NCBI RefSeq assembly: GCF_000011385.1
Contig: NC_005125.1
Coordinates: 1,302,001-1,366,000 of the forward strand
Length of the DNA: 64,000 bases
Source: Gloeobacter violaceus PCC 7421
GTDB taxonomy: Bacteria; Cyanobacteriota; Cyanobacteriia; Gloeobacterales; Gloeobacteraceae
Direction of reading: 5' to 3'
The notes under the pieces were generated by a model that saw nothing but the letters and a program-made list of their open reading frames with translations, was not told the origin of the DNA and did not search any database. The position numbers and the translations under genes are program-made. Positions 8,707-16,139 of this stretch are shown piece by piece. How positions within the stretch are numbered: the first letter of the stretch is position 1; each line of letters begins with the position of its first letter.

Positions 8707-10232
8707 TGCCGGGTACGGTCTATCTGGTGGGGGCGGGACCGGCCGGGGCCGAGTATTTGACCGTCCGCGGCCGGGAGCTGTTGGAGCAGGCCGAGGTCGT
8801 TCTCTACGACGATCTGGCAGACCCGCACTTGCTGAAACTCGCTAGTGCGGCCCAACTCATCGATGTCGGCAAGCGGGCCGGCCGGCCGGGAGCCGACCAG
8901 GGCGAGATCGGCCGCCTGCTGGTAACCCACTGTCAGGCGGGCCGTAGGGTGGTGCGGCTAAAGGCGGGCGACCCGCTTGTCTTTGGCCGCGCTGCGGCGG
9001 AACTAGGAGCGCTGGTGGCGGCCGGGTGCAACTTTGAGATCGTGCCGGGGGTGAGTTCCGCCCTTGCCGCCTGCGCGTTTGCCGGCATCCCGCTCACCGA
9101 CCGTGCCCTCGGCCGCCACTTTTGCGTGATGAGTGGCCACGATATCGGCACCCTACCCTGGCAGCATCTGGCCCACATCGACACGCTCGTCATCTTGATG
9201 GGCACCCGCCACCTCGAGGCGATCGCCGAGCAGCTGATGGACTACGGCCGTCCGGCGGCGATGCCGGTGGCGGTGATCTTCTGGGCAGGGCGGTCCGAGC
9301 AGCGCACGGTGGTGGGTACCCTCGAAGACATCGCAAGCCGGGTTGCGCCCTCCGGCGAGCCGGCGGTGATCGTCGTGGGACCGGTGGTCCGCCGCCGCGA
9401 GTGCTTCGACTGGTTTGACCGCCGAGCGCTGTTTGGAAAACACATCCTCGTCACCCGCGCGGCCGATCAAGCCGGGGGATTCAGTGCCCAACTGGAGGCA
9501 CTGGGTGCCTCGGTCCTGGAGATGCCCGCCCTGGTAGTCACTGCGCCCACCAGCTGGGAACCGCTCGATCGGGCCATTGCCCAGCTGGCCGGCTACCGCT
9601 GGCTGTTGCTGACCTCCGCCAACGGCGTGGAGGCGTTCTTTGCGCGTCTGACCCACCACAGACGCGACCTGCGCGCCCTGGGCGGGGTGCGCGTCGCCGC
9701 CGTCGGACCCAAGACTGCCCAGGCCGCCCGCACCCATGGACTGATCTGCGACTTCGTACCGGGTCAGTACGTCTCCGACGGACTGCTTACCGATTTTCCG
9801 GACATCGCCGGGATCTATGGGGAGCGGGTGCTCTTTGTGCGGGTCGAATCCGGAGGCCGCGAGACGATCACCGAGCAGTTTCGCCGCTGGGGCGCTCTTG
9901 TCGATGAGGTCGCAGGCTACGCTACCGGCTGCCCGGATAGCGCCGAGCCGGGCTGCGTCGCCGCTCTACGCGCAGGCCGGATCGACTGTGCCACCTTCGC
10001 CAGCGCCAAAACCGTGCGCCATTTTGCCCGCCTCCTCCAAGGCGAGGAGCTGGAATCGCTTCTGAGAAAAGTGCGTATTGCTTCGATCGGGCCGCAGACC
10101 AGTGCTGCCTGCCGCGAGACACTGGGGCGGGTGGACGTCGAGGCCGAAGTCTTTACCCTCGATGGACTCGCCCAGGCGATTGTCGCCGATCTCGGCACCG
10201 GCAGGGCGACCGGGCCGACAGACGAACAATGA
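8706..10232 (+). CDS. cobA-hemD: Fused uroporphyrinogen-III C-methyltransferase / uroporphyrinogen-III synthase
   Basis: The 508-residue protein joins two steps of tetrapyrrole synthesis. Residues 1-240 are an SAM-dependent uroporphyrinogen-III methylase: VYLVGAGPAGAEYLTVRG at the N-terminus, VVRLKAGDPLVFGR, VPGVSSALAACAFAGIPLT, and LMGTRHL. Residues about 250-500 are HemD: GKHILVTRAADQAGGFSAQL, WLLLTSANGVEAFF, and ATFASAKTVRHF. The first half starts the siroheme/cobalamin branch; the second makes the substrate for heme, chlorophyll and bilins. Such fusions are known in several bacteria. Its ATG shares one base with the prfB stop, and its stop overlaps the next start as ATGA. Confidence 0.94.
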   Translation: MPGTVYLVGAGPAGAEYLTVRGRELLEQAEVVLYDDLADPHLLKLASAAQLIDVGKRAGRPGADQGEIGRLLVTHCQAGRRVVRLKAGDPLVFGRAAAELGALVAAGCNFEIVPGVSSALAACAFAGIPLTDRALGRHFCVMSGHDIGTLPWQHLAHIDTLVILMGTRHLEAIAEQLMDYGRPAAMPVAVIFWAGRSEQRTVVGTLEDIASRVAPSGEPAVIVVGPVVRRRECFDWFDRRALFGKHILVTRAADQAGGFSAQLEALGASVLEMPALVVTAPTSWEPLDRAIAQLAGYRWLLLTSANGVEAFFARLTHHRRDLRALGGVRVAAVGPKTAQAARTHGLICDFVPGQYVSDGLLTDFPDIAGIYGERVLFVRVESGGRETITEQFRRWGALVDEVAGYATGCPDSAEPGCVAALRAGRIDCATFASAKTVRHFARLLQGEELESLLRKVRIASIGPQTSAACRETLGRVDVEAEVFTLDGLAQAIVADLGTGRATGPTDEQ

Positions 10233-11095
10233 TATCCTGGGAAAGTGTGCAAACAAACTTTACCGTGGAGCATATGACCGCCCAGAGCCCTGCCACCCAG
10301 GCCACGCCTATCTCCTGGGTCTTCGTCGGTTTTATGGCCTTTATTCACCTTGGTGCCCTGGCGGCGCTGTGGCAGTTTTCGTGGTCGGCCCTGGCGCTGG
10401 CCATTTTTTTGCACTGGGCGCTCGGCTGCCTGGGGATCACCCTCGGTTTTCACCGTCTGCTCAGCCACCGCAGCTTCACGGTGCCCAAGCCGCTTGAATA
10501 TTTCCTGGCCTTGCTCGGCACTCTATGCCTGCAAGGTGGTCCCGTCCTCTGGGTGGCGCACCACCGCCTGCACCACGCCCACTCCGACACCGAGGCCGAC
10601 CCGCACGATTCGAACCGAGGTTTTTGGTGGAGCCACTGGGGCTGGATGTTCTACATGCCCGAGGAGCGGCTCAACTTCGATCACTACTCGCGCTACGCCA
10701 AGGATCTGGCCCGCGACCCGGTGCACCGGTTTCTCAACCGCAATATGATCCCTCTCCAGTTGGCCTTTGCAGCGCTTTTGTACCTGTTGGGCGGCTGGCC
10801 GTTCGTGCTGTGGGGCATCTTCGTGCGGCTGGTGGTCGTATTCCACTGCACCTGGCTGATCAATTCCGCCTGCCACCAGTGGGGCTACCGCAGCCACCAG
10901 ACCGACGACCACTCCACCAACCTCTGGTGGGCGGCGATCCTGGCCTACGGTGAAGGCTGGCACAACAACCACCACGCCATGCCGCGCTCTGCCCGCCACG
11001 GCCTTGCCTGGTGGGAGATCGACGTCACCTGGAGTGTGATCTGGATACTCAGCAAGCTCGGCCTGGCCCGCAACGTCCAATTGCCGACCTCTTAG
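10229..11095 (+). CDS. desC: Acyl-lipid/acyl-CoA delta-9 fatty acid desaturase
   Basis: The 288-residue membrane enzyme carries the three histidine boxes of delta-9 desaturases: HRLLSH after LGITLGFH, HHRLHHAHSD, and the C-terminal GEGWHNNHHAMPRS. These bind the di-iron centre that puts the first double bond into C16/C18 chains. Hydrophobic stretches at about 25-65, 75-95 and 170-210 form the membrane hairpins. The ATG at 10229 overlaps the preceding stop (ATGA), and a second in-frame ATG at 10274 sits three bases after a GGAG, so the true start could be either. It is in one transcription run with prfB and cobA-hemD. Confidence 0.93.
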   Translation: MISWESVQTNFTVEHMTAQSPATQATPISWVFVGFMAFIHLGALAALWQFSWSALALAIFLHWALGCLGITLGFHRLLSHRSFTVPKPLEYFLALLGTLCLQGGPVLWVAHHRLHHAHSDTEADPHDSNRGFWWSHWGWMFYMPEERLNFDHYSRYAKDLARDPVHRFLNRNMIPLQLAFAALLYLLGGWPFVLWGIFVRLVVVFHCTWLINSACHQWGYRSHQTDDHSTNLWWAAILAYGEGWHNNHHAMPRSARHGLAWWEIDVTWSVIWILSKLGLARNVQLPTS

Positions 11096-11671
11096 TCGTG
11101 ATGGGTTCGCTCCAGAAGCGAGAAATCCGTGCAAATCAACTTCCATGCGACGCCCCCCGGAGCGTTTGCTGTAGAGGGGGCCAATGTTCTCACCGGGCAA
11201 TCAAGAGAATTACATCGATCCGCCCGATTGGCGTCCGTGAAACCGCTCCCTATTGCCGGCTACCCTCCTCGTCGCAGTCGCCATGCAAAGCGTGCCTGCG
11301 CTAGAAATGCAGACCAATCCCACCCACCGGGTCTCCAACCCACCGAGCCCACAAGTCCGGGGGGTGCCGGGGGGGGTGGCACCCCCCCGGCGCGGGGAGG
11401 CTGGAGAGCGCGAGAGGGGAACCCGAAGGGGGTTCCGCCTCTCGCTCCACAAACTATCGGGCTAAGCCAACAGCCGGAGGATCTCAAAATGGGGAGAGCC
11501 CGAGCGGTTCAACTGATTGGCGACGGCTCTGAGCGCAGATGGGGTTGGAAGTCAAAGCGGTTGGGCGTAGAGTAATCTTGCGCCCGCAAGTCATCTAAAA
11601 CGGCAAACATCGTGCAGAGCGCTTCACGGCTGCAAGGCGCTCAAGTATGCTGGATTGGCGTGGATGAACGG
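11096..11671. other. Intergenic region with strong G+C-rich hairpins
   Basis: This 576-base gap between desC and tRNA-Thr holds no convincing gene; the open frames in it have composition typical of repeats. Its main content is the pair of long hairpins at 11358-11390 and 11402-11449, listed separately. The remaining sequence shows no clear promoter. Confidence 0.5.
11358..11449. repeat. Two adjacent G+C-rich hairpins (REP-like element or structured RNA)
   Basis: The first hairpin (11358-11390) pairs CCGGGGGGTGCC with GGCACCCCCCCGG around a G-run loop. The second (11402-11449) pairs TGGA/TCCA, GCGAGAGG/CCTCTCGC and GGAACCC/GGGTTCC around a short GAAG-type loop. Neither is followed by a T-tract in either direction, so they are not simple terminators. 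Palindromic intergenic repeats or a structured RNA both fit. Confidence 0.6.
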
Positions 11672-11743
11672 GCTGGCGTGGCGCAACGGTAGCGCAACAG
11701 TTTTGTAAACTGTCGGTTAGGGGTTCGAATCCCCTCGCCAGCT
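11672..11743 (+). tRNA. trnT: tRNA-Thr (anticodon TGT)
   Basis: The full cloverleaf can be drawn by hand: acceptor GCTGGCG/CGCCAGC with discriminator T, D arm GCGC-AACGGTA-GCGC, anticodon arm ACAGT-TTTGTAA-ACTGT with anticodon TGT at 11704-11706, variable loop CGGTT, and T arm AGGGG-TTCGAAT-CCCCT. It reads ACA codons (and ACG by wobble). CCA is not encoded. Confidence 0.97.
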
Positions 11744-11766
11744 TGAAAAACAGAAATCGGCCTTAC

Positions 11767-12114
11767 TTATTGGAAGTTGGGCAACCGGGTGCGGCAGCCG
11801 CGGTTGATGAGGCCCTCGAAGCCCCAGGCGGCGCATTCGAGCGAGCGAGTGACGTTGGGCTGGCTGGCCACGGTGAAATCGCAGGAAACGTAGCCGTTGT
11901 TGTCGGTGTCAAAGGGCTGGCAGCTGGAGCCGCGCAGTTCTTCTTTGAGCACTGAGGCCGCGTAGCCGCGCAGCTCGCCCTCCGCGTAGGCCCTGCCGAA
12001 CAGAAATTGCCCGAGCCCCCGGCCGGCGGTGAGCAGGAAAATGCCCGAGCCAATTACCACCACCACCACACCCACCAGGATCAGCAAAGGAAGAGAACCA
12101 CGAAGACCGCTCAT
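11767..12114 (-). CDS. Small single-pass membrane protein, Cys-containing
   Basis: The 115-residue product has a hydrophobic segment at residues about 8-30 (LPLLILVGVVVVVIGSGIF) and a C-terminal domain with three Cys (SSCQPF, YVSCDF, LECAAW) and a fourth in NRGCRT, consistent with disulfides outside the cytoplasm. It lacks the pilin-type G-F-x-x-x-E cleavage site, so it is not a recognisable type IV pilin. Start ATG 12114 is preferred over an upstream in-frame ATG (12144) because the hydrophobic segment then lies close to the N-terminus. It ends 24 bp from tRNA-Thr and faces it. Function unknown. Confidence 0.65.
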   Translation of the reverse strand: MSGLRGSLPLLILVGVVVVVIGSGIFLLTAGRGLGQFLFGRAYAEGELRGYAASVLKEELRGSSCQPFDTDNNGYVSCDFTVASQPNVTRSLECAAWGFEGLINRGCRTRLPNFQ

Positions 12115-12174
12115 AAATATCGCATCGAGTAATTTGCAGTCCAAGTGTAGCCGCCGGGTCGCGGGCGTGCCCTC

Positions 12175-13173
12175 TCACTTGAAGCAGGACCACTCGCGCG
12201 CGTAGGCGAGATTGCCGTCGCGGCCGGGGGCGGTGTGAGGATTGCCGGCACTAACAGTAATGCGCACCCAGTTGTTGTTGGGGTTGGTCTCGCTGGTCGA
12301 TTCTTTCATGCCGAGGGTTTTGTAGTTGGTGGTGATGCTCGCGAAATAATCGTCGTCCTCGTGGGCGACCCCCCGCAACTGAGAAGTGGGTGTCTTCCAG
12401 GTGGTGCTGGTCACCCAGGCGGCGGAGACGGTTTGCCGCGAGCCGGAGGCGTCGCTGGAGACCGTCACTGTGTCCACCGGCGAGGAGAGAAAGCACACCC
12501 GCTCCGAGGCGTTGTCCCGCGCGATAAAGCCGGCGTGACCGCCCCCCTGGCTGCTCCCCCCCAGGCGCATCTTCGGCCAGTTCACCTTGGTGCCGCTGAT
12601 CGCGGCGGGCAATAAATAGCTCAGCGAATAATTGCTCTTGAGAAAGCGCGAGAGTGCGCTCAGGCGATTCATGATGCTGTTGGCGGTATTGACGCTCACC
12701 GCCGAAGAAGAGGACGTGCCGTAGATGATCTCCTGGCGCGTCGCCCCGTAGCAGGCGTCGTTGTTGCCGCAGAGGATGCCCACCGGGTCAGTGTTGGCGT
12801 GGGCCAGTTGGATGACCATGTAGCCCAGGGCAATACCGTTTTCGATAATCTCCAGATTCGAGTAGCGATCGCCGTTCGGATCAAACGGCCGATCGCCCGA
12901 GCCCCCCAGGTACATAAATGTGCCCTTGATCTTAGTCGGATCGCTCGGTACGCCGATCACGTGATAACCAAACCCTCTACCGCTCGAGTCGAGATCGGTG
13001 ACGGCCGAATCGGTGCGGCTCGGCTGGATGGCACAAGCGATGCCTCCCGCCAGATCGCGCTGCTGATAGGTCTGGGACGGACACACGGCACTTTCTCCGG
13101 CCAGGACGGCTGATGTAAAGCATAGTGGCAAAACAGTGCAGAAAAGTCCGAAACCCAAGCAAGCCTTCTTCAT
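12175..13173 (-). CDS. Secreted alpha/beta-hydrolase-like protein
   Basis: From ATG 13173 the protein has 332 residues and starts with a clear signal peptide (MKKACLGFGLFCTVLPLCF, cleavage probably after VLAG). The mature part contains GTFMYLGGSGDRP, resembling an oxyanion-hole strand, and LGGSSQGGGHAGFIA, a GxSxGG nucleophile elbow. GNPHTAPGRDG near the C-terminus may supply the His. This suggests an extracytoplasmic esterase or peptidase-like hydrolase of unknown substrate. The start is supported by GGAG eight bases upstream; a longer frame exists to 13236. The next gene on the same strand starts 60 bp after its stop. Confidence 0.72.
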   Translation of the reverse strand: MKKACLGFGLFCTVLPLCFTSAVLAGESAVCPSQTYQQRDLAGGIACAIQPSRTDSAVTDLDSSGRGFGYHVIGVPSDPTKIKGTFMYLGGSGDRPFDPNGDRYSNLEIIENGIALGYMVIQLAHANTDPVGILCGNNDACYGATRQEIIYGTSSSSAVSVNTANSIMNRLSALSRFLKSNYSLSYLLPAAISGTKVNWPKMRLGGSSQGGGHAGFIARDNASERVCFLSSPVDTVTVSSDASGSRQTVSAAWVTSTTWKTPTSQLRGVAHEDDDYFASITTNYKTLGMKESTSETNPNNNWVRITVSAGNPHTAPGRDGNLAYAREWSCFK

Positions 13174-14488
13174 ATATTTCTCCATACACCACCAGTAATT
13201 TTCTTTGGACACTTGCACCCGAGAAATTATTATCACAATCCGGCGACCACCAGGGAAATCAGTAGCTAATCTCCCATGAACGGGGGATCTTGCTGGTGCA
13301 CTTCAGGGGGAAATTTTCAAGCTTTCTTGAGAGATACACCAGGAAATATGCAATGCCGAAGGTCGCCTGATCGATTAGCCTTGAGCATCTTTACTTGGAA
13401 ACAATAGTATCCCTATAGAGTTGTAGTAGAGGAGATATTCGACATTTGAGCCAGTGAATTAACGGTAATTCAAACAAATTTTATTTATTGCAAATTGTTG
13501 AAAGACCTCCGCACGCAAAGAGCATATTGCTTAAAATCATAATTGCATTTTTTAGCGCTGATCTATTACTATGGTTGCACTACCGAGCTTTACGAAACAT
13601 AGTTGTTATACTATTTTGTTCACGCGCTAAGAGGCTGCTGGGTTTGTCAACTACATTTGTTCCGGCAATTTTTGATGAGAGAGCAATCTATGATTCGTCG
13701 TTCAAGAGCTAAATCCTCGGCCCAAGCTTTTGCGCTAGTCATATACGTATCATGAATGGACTTGCTTGAGTTAATTTACTGAGCCTTCGGGCGCCTTGGA
13801 GGGAGTCGACATTAGCGTAATTGCTCACCGCCGAAGATATTTCTCTTGAAATCGTCAACCTGGATCCACAAAAATATTATCACAAAATCTCACTAAAGTA
13901 GTATTTTCGTTATACTTGCAGATAGTTTTCCTCGCCGACTTTTTTGGGAATTGTACAGTATTGTAACGGTTGAGGATGCTATCTGTTCTTAGGAAATCAA
14001 CAGCTGTCAAGTCCAGCATGTTCTGACCTGAACCAGGAATACACCTAATCCCTGATTCGCAAGCCTGGCCCGACCCAAATAACAGCAGGCTTCGCATAGA
14101 ACAAGGTGCTGTGCGAAGGGGAGCGACATGCGCGAAGGGATCTGTGGACTTCTGACTTCCACGCTCTCAACGTGGCAAATGCAGAGCCTTCAAGACGCCT
14201 GGGAAGGGAGACAAACTCTTTGGCGCCATCTTCCCGGACCGAGCTGCTGGAACTCAGGAGAGGCGCTTCCGTATATTACACCTTCAGGTCCCCAGCGACA
14301 GCGGAATTGGCCGCATTCACGCCGAGTTGATGTGGTACTTTTCCCTATCGTGCTGCGCTATCTACGCACCTGCAGGTGAGCATTTTGCAGTTGTTATCTA
14401 CGTACTGCAATGCAGTGAGCGAGACGTCTGCATAGACTAGTCGGCACAAACCTAAAGAGGGATAGCAACCCGACCAGGAGAATTTATT
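13174..14488. other. AT-rich gene-poor island
   Basis: About 1.3 kb with visibly lower G+C than the rest of the window. Several short open frames (60-80 codons) occur on both strands, but none has a recognisable motif, coding-like composition or good ribosome binding site. A degenerate tRNA-like stretch lies at 14131-14176. The island ends close to tRNA-Val. It looks like decayed foreign DNA; no transposase or integrase fragment could be recognised. Confidence 0.5.
14131..14176 (-). pseudogene. Degenerate tRNA-Val-like fragment
   Basis: On the minus strand this stretch reads CCACG-TTGAGAG-CGTGG-AAGTC and then degenerates towards TCCCTTCGCG. Intact tRNA-Val about 600 bp away reads CCACG-TTGACAT-CGTGG-AGGTC and ends CCCCTCCGCG. 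The anticodon stem is identical, while the loop and T arm have diverged, and no full cloverleaf forms. It is best explained as a broken partial copy of the tRNA. Confidence 0.35.
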
Positions 14489-14716
14489 GTGGTTGATTTG
14501 TATATTGCTTACTGGCCAGGGGAGAGTGTCGGTGATGCTGAGGCCGGATGGTACTGGCACACCGGCGACGGCTCGTCGCCCCAAGGCCCGTACGCCCGCC
14601 CCGACGACCTGTTGGCGGACTTGCCCGAGGCTCTGGCCGCTCTGGTTCCCAGCAAAGCTCAACCTGCGAAGCTCGCCTTGTTCCCGCCAGGGGTCCGGGG
14701 GGCTGCTAGCGGATAA
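14489..14716 (+). CDS. Small conserved-looking hypothetical protein
   Basis: This 75-residue frame starts at GTG 14489 after a good ribosome binding site (AGGAGAA eight bases upstream). The sequence MVDLYIAYWPGE, AGWYWHTGDGSSPQGPY and DDLLADLPEALAAL is rich in Trp and Tyr and looks like a small folded domain ending in an amphipathic helix. Its G+C is typical of the genome, unlike the island before it. Function unknown. It ends just upstream of tRNA-Val, which lies on the other strand. Confidence 0.55.
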   Translation: MVDLYIAYWPGESVGDAEAGWYWHTGDGSSPQGPYARPDDLLADLPEALAALVPSKAQPAKLALFPPGVRGAASG

Positions 14717-14732
14717 AACGGTGCCGAAGCCA

Positions 14733-14806
14733 TGGACGCGGAGGGGCTCGAACCCCCGACCTCCACGATGTCAACGTGGCGCTCTAGCCAGCTGAGCTAC
14801 GCGTCC
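14733..14806 (-). tRNA. trnV: tRNA-Val (anticodon GAC)
   Basis: On the minus strand the cloverleaf is acceptor GGACGCG/CGCGTCC with discriminator A, D arm GCTC...GAGC, anticodon arm CCACG-TTGACAT-CGTGG (anticodon GAC), variable loop AGGTC, and T arm GGGGG-TTCGAGC-CCCTC. It decodes GUC and GUU. CCA is not encoded. Confidence 0.97.
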
Positions 14807-14895
14807 GTAAGGCAAACACCATGATAGAGCATCCATCCCACTTTGGGACGGGCGGTGGTACGCTTTGGTGTGTTCGCCGCGCTTTGAGGTTTGCT

Positions 14896-15990
14896 TTGCA
14901 AGAACTGGTTCAGCAGCTGGTCAACGGCATCACCCTTGGCAGTGTGTACGCCCTCATCGCCCTGGGCTACACGATGGTTTACGGCATCCTGGAACTGATC
15001 AATTTTGCCCACGGCGAAGTGTTCATGGTTGGAGCTTTCGTCGCCCTGGGGGTGTTCGTGGTGCTGGGCGGCGCAGGGTTGCCCTGGTGGTTGCTGCTGC
15101 TTGCGGCTCTGCTGTGTGCGATGGCCGTCTGCTCGCTGCTGGGTATGGGGCTTGAACGCCTCGCCTACCGGCCGCTCCTGAGCGAAGCGAAACCGCTCGG
15201 GGCGGTGGAACTGGGCGTGATCGCGGCAAGCGGCAGCGGCATCTGGTGGCTGTACCATCAGCTCAAAGGCGGCCTATCCCAGGCGGAGTGGTGGTTGGGG
15301 CCGGCGGTGGGTCTGGGGGCCGCCGCCGCGTTTTGGGGGCTTTTTGCTTACCTTGGCCGCAGCGGTCCGGCGCGCAAGACGCCGCGCCTGTCGCTGCTGA
15401 TCACGGCGCTGGGGGCCTCGATTTTGCTGCAGAACGCCATGCGCCTCATCGTCGGCAGCCGCGATCGGATCCTGCCCGAGGTGCTGCCGGCGTGGAGCTT
15501 TACGCTGGCGGGGGTGCAGATTACCGCGCCGCAAATACTGACGGTGGGGGTGAGCGTTACGGCGATGGTCTTGCTCACCTGGCTGGTGCAGAGCACGCGC
15601 TTGGGCAAGGCGATGCGCGCCACGGCCCAGGACATCGAGGCGGCCCAGTTGATGGGCATCAACACCCGCCTGATCATCGTCATCGTCTTTGTCCTCGGCT
15701 CCAGCCTGGCGGCGGTAGCAGGGGTTCTGTTCGGCATATTCTTTAAATCGATCAATTTTTTCATCGGCTTCCAGGCCGGTCTCAAGGCGTTCACCGCCGC
15801 GGTCTTGGGAGGAATCGGCAACATTCCTGGGGCGGTGTTGGGAGGGCTGTTGCTCGGGTTGCTCGAATCACTGGGGTCGGGCTATATTTCGAGTGAATGG
15901 AAAGACGTATTTGCGTTTATAGTGCTGGTCGGTGTGCTTTTGCTTCGCCCCTCGGGGCTTCTGGGCGAGAATGTGCCCGAAAAAGTTTGA
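14896..15990 (+). CDS. livH: Branched-chain amino acid ABC transporter permease (LivH type)
   Basis: This is an inner-membrane permease of the LivH family, with about eight hydrophobic segments and the family motifs ITLGSVYALIALGYTMVYGI near the N-terminus and MRATAQDIEAAQLMGIN in the cytoplasmic loop. The C-terminal part AVLGGIGNIPGAVLGGLLLG is also typical. The frame is open from ATG 14821, but TTG 14896 follows TGAGG by six bases and gives MQELVQQLVNGITLG, the usual LivH N-terminus, so it is preferred. No livM, livG, livF or binding-protein gene is adjacent, so the other subunits must lie elsewhere. The product may carry branched-chain or other amino acids, or urea. Confidence 0.88.
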   Translation: MQELVQQLVNGITLGSVYALIALGYTMVYGILELINFAHGEVFMVGAFVALGVFVVLGGAGLPWWLLLLAALLCAMAVCSLLGMGLERLAYRPLLSEAKPLGAVELGVIAASGSGIWWLYHQLKGGLSQAEWWLGPAVGLGAAAAFWGLFAYLGRSGPARKTPRLSLLITALGASILLQNAMRLIVGSRDRILPEVLPAWSFTLAGVQITAPQILTVGVSVTAMVLLTWLVQSTRLGKAMRATAQDIEAAQLMGINTRLIIVIVFVLGSSLAAVAGVLFGIFFKSINFFIGFQAGLKAFTAAVLGGIGNIPGAVLGGLLLGLLESLGSGYISSEWKDVFAFIVLVGVLLLRPSGLLGENVPEKV

Positions 15991-16046
15991 TCGTTCGCGC
16001 CACCAAAGTTCTCTGAACATGTCAGGTCGGCTTGCTTGCCCGAAGA

Positions 16047-16078
16047 AGGCCGAGCGATTGCCTGGTCGGCCTTTTTTT
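16047..16078 (+). terminator. Rho-independent terminator after livH
   Basis: AGGCCGA and TCGGCCT form a perfect 7-bp stem around a 12-base loop, followed directly by a T-tract. It lies about 60 bp after the livH stop and before the histidine kinase gene. Confidence 0.85.
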
Positions 16079-16139
16079 GCTATGACCGTTCGGTGCGGGC
16101 AACCTGAGACCGGCTGCCGCGATCACTTGGAAAGGTCGA

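Noticed and set aside
13488-13712. 74-codon frame with a hydrophobic stretch in the AT-rich island
   Set aside because: No ribosome binding site or recognisable family, and hydrophobic frames arise easily in AT-rich DNA.
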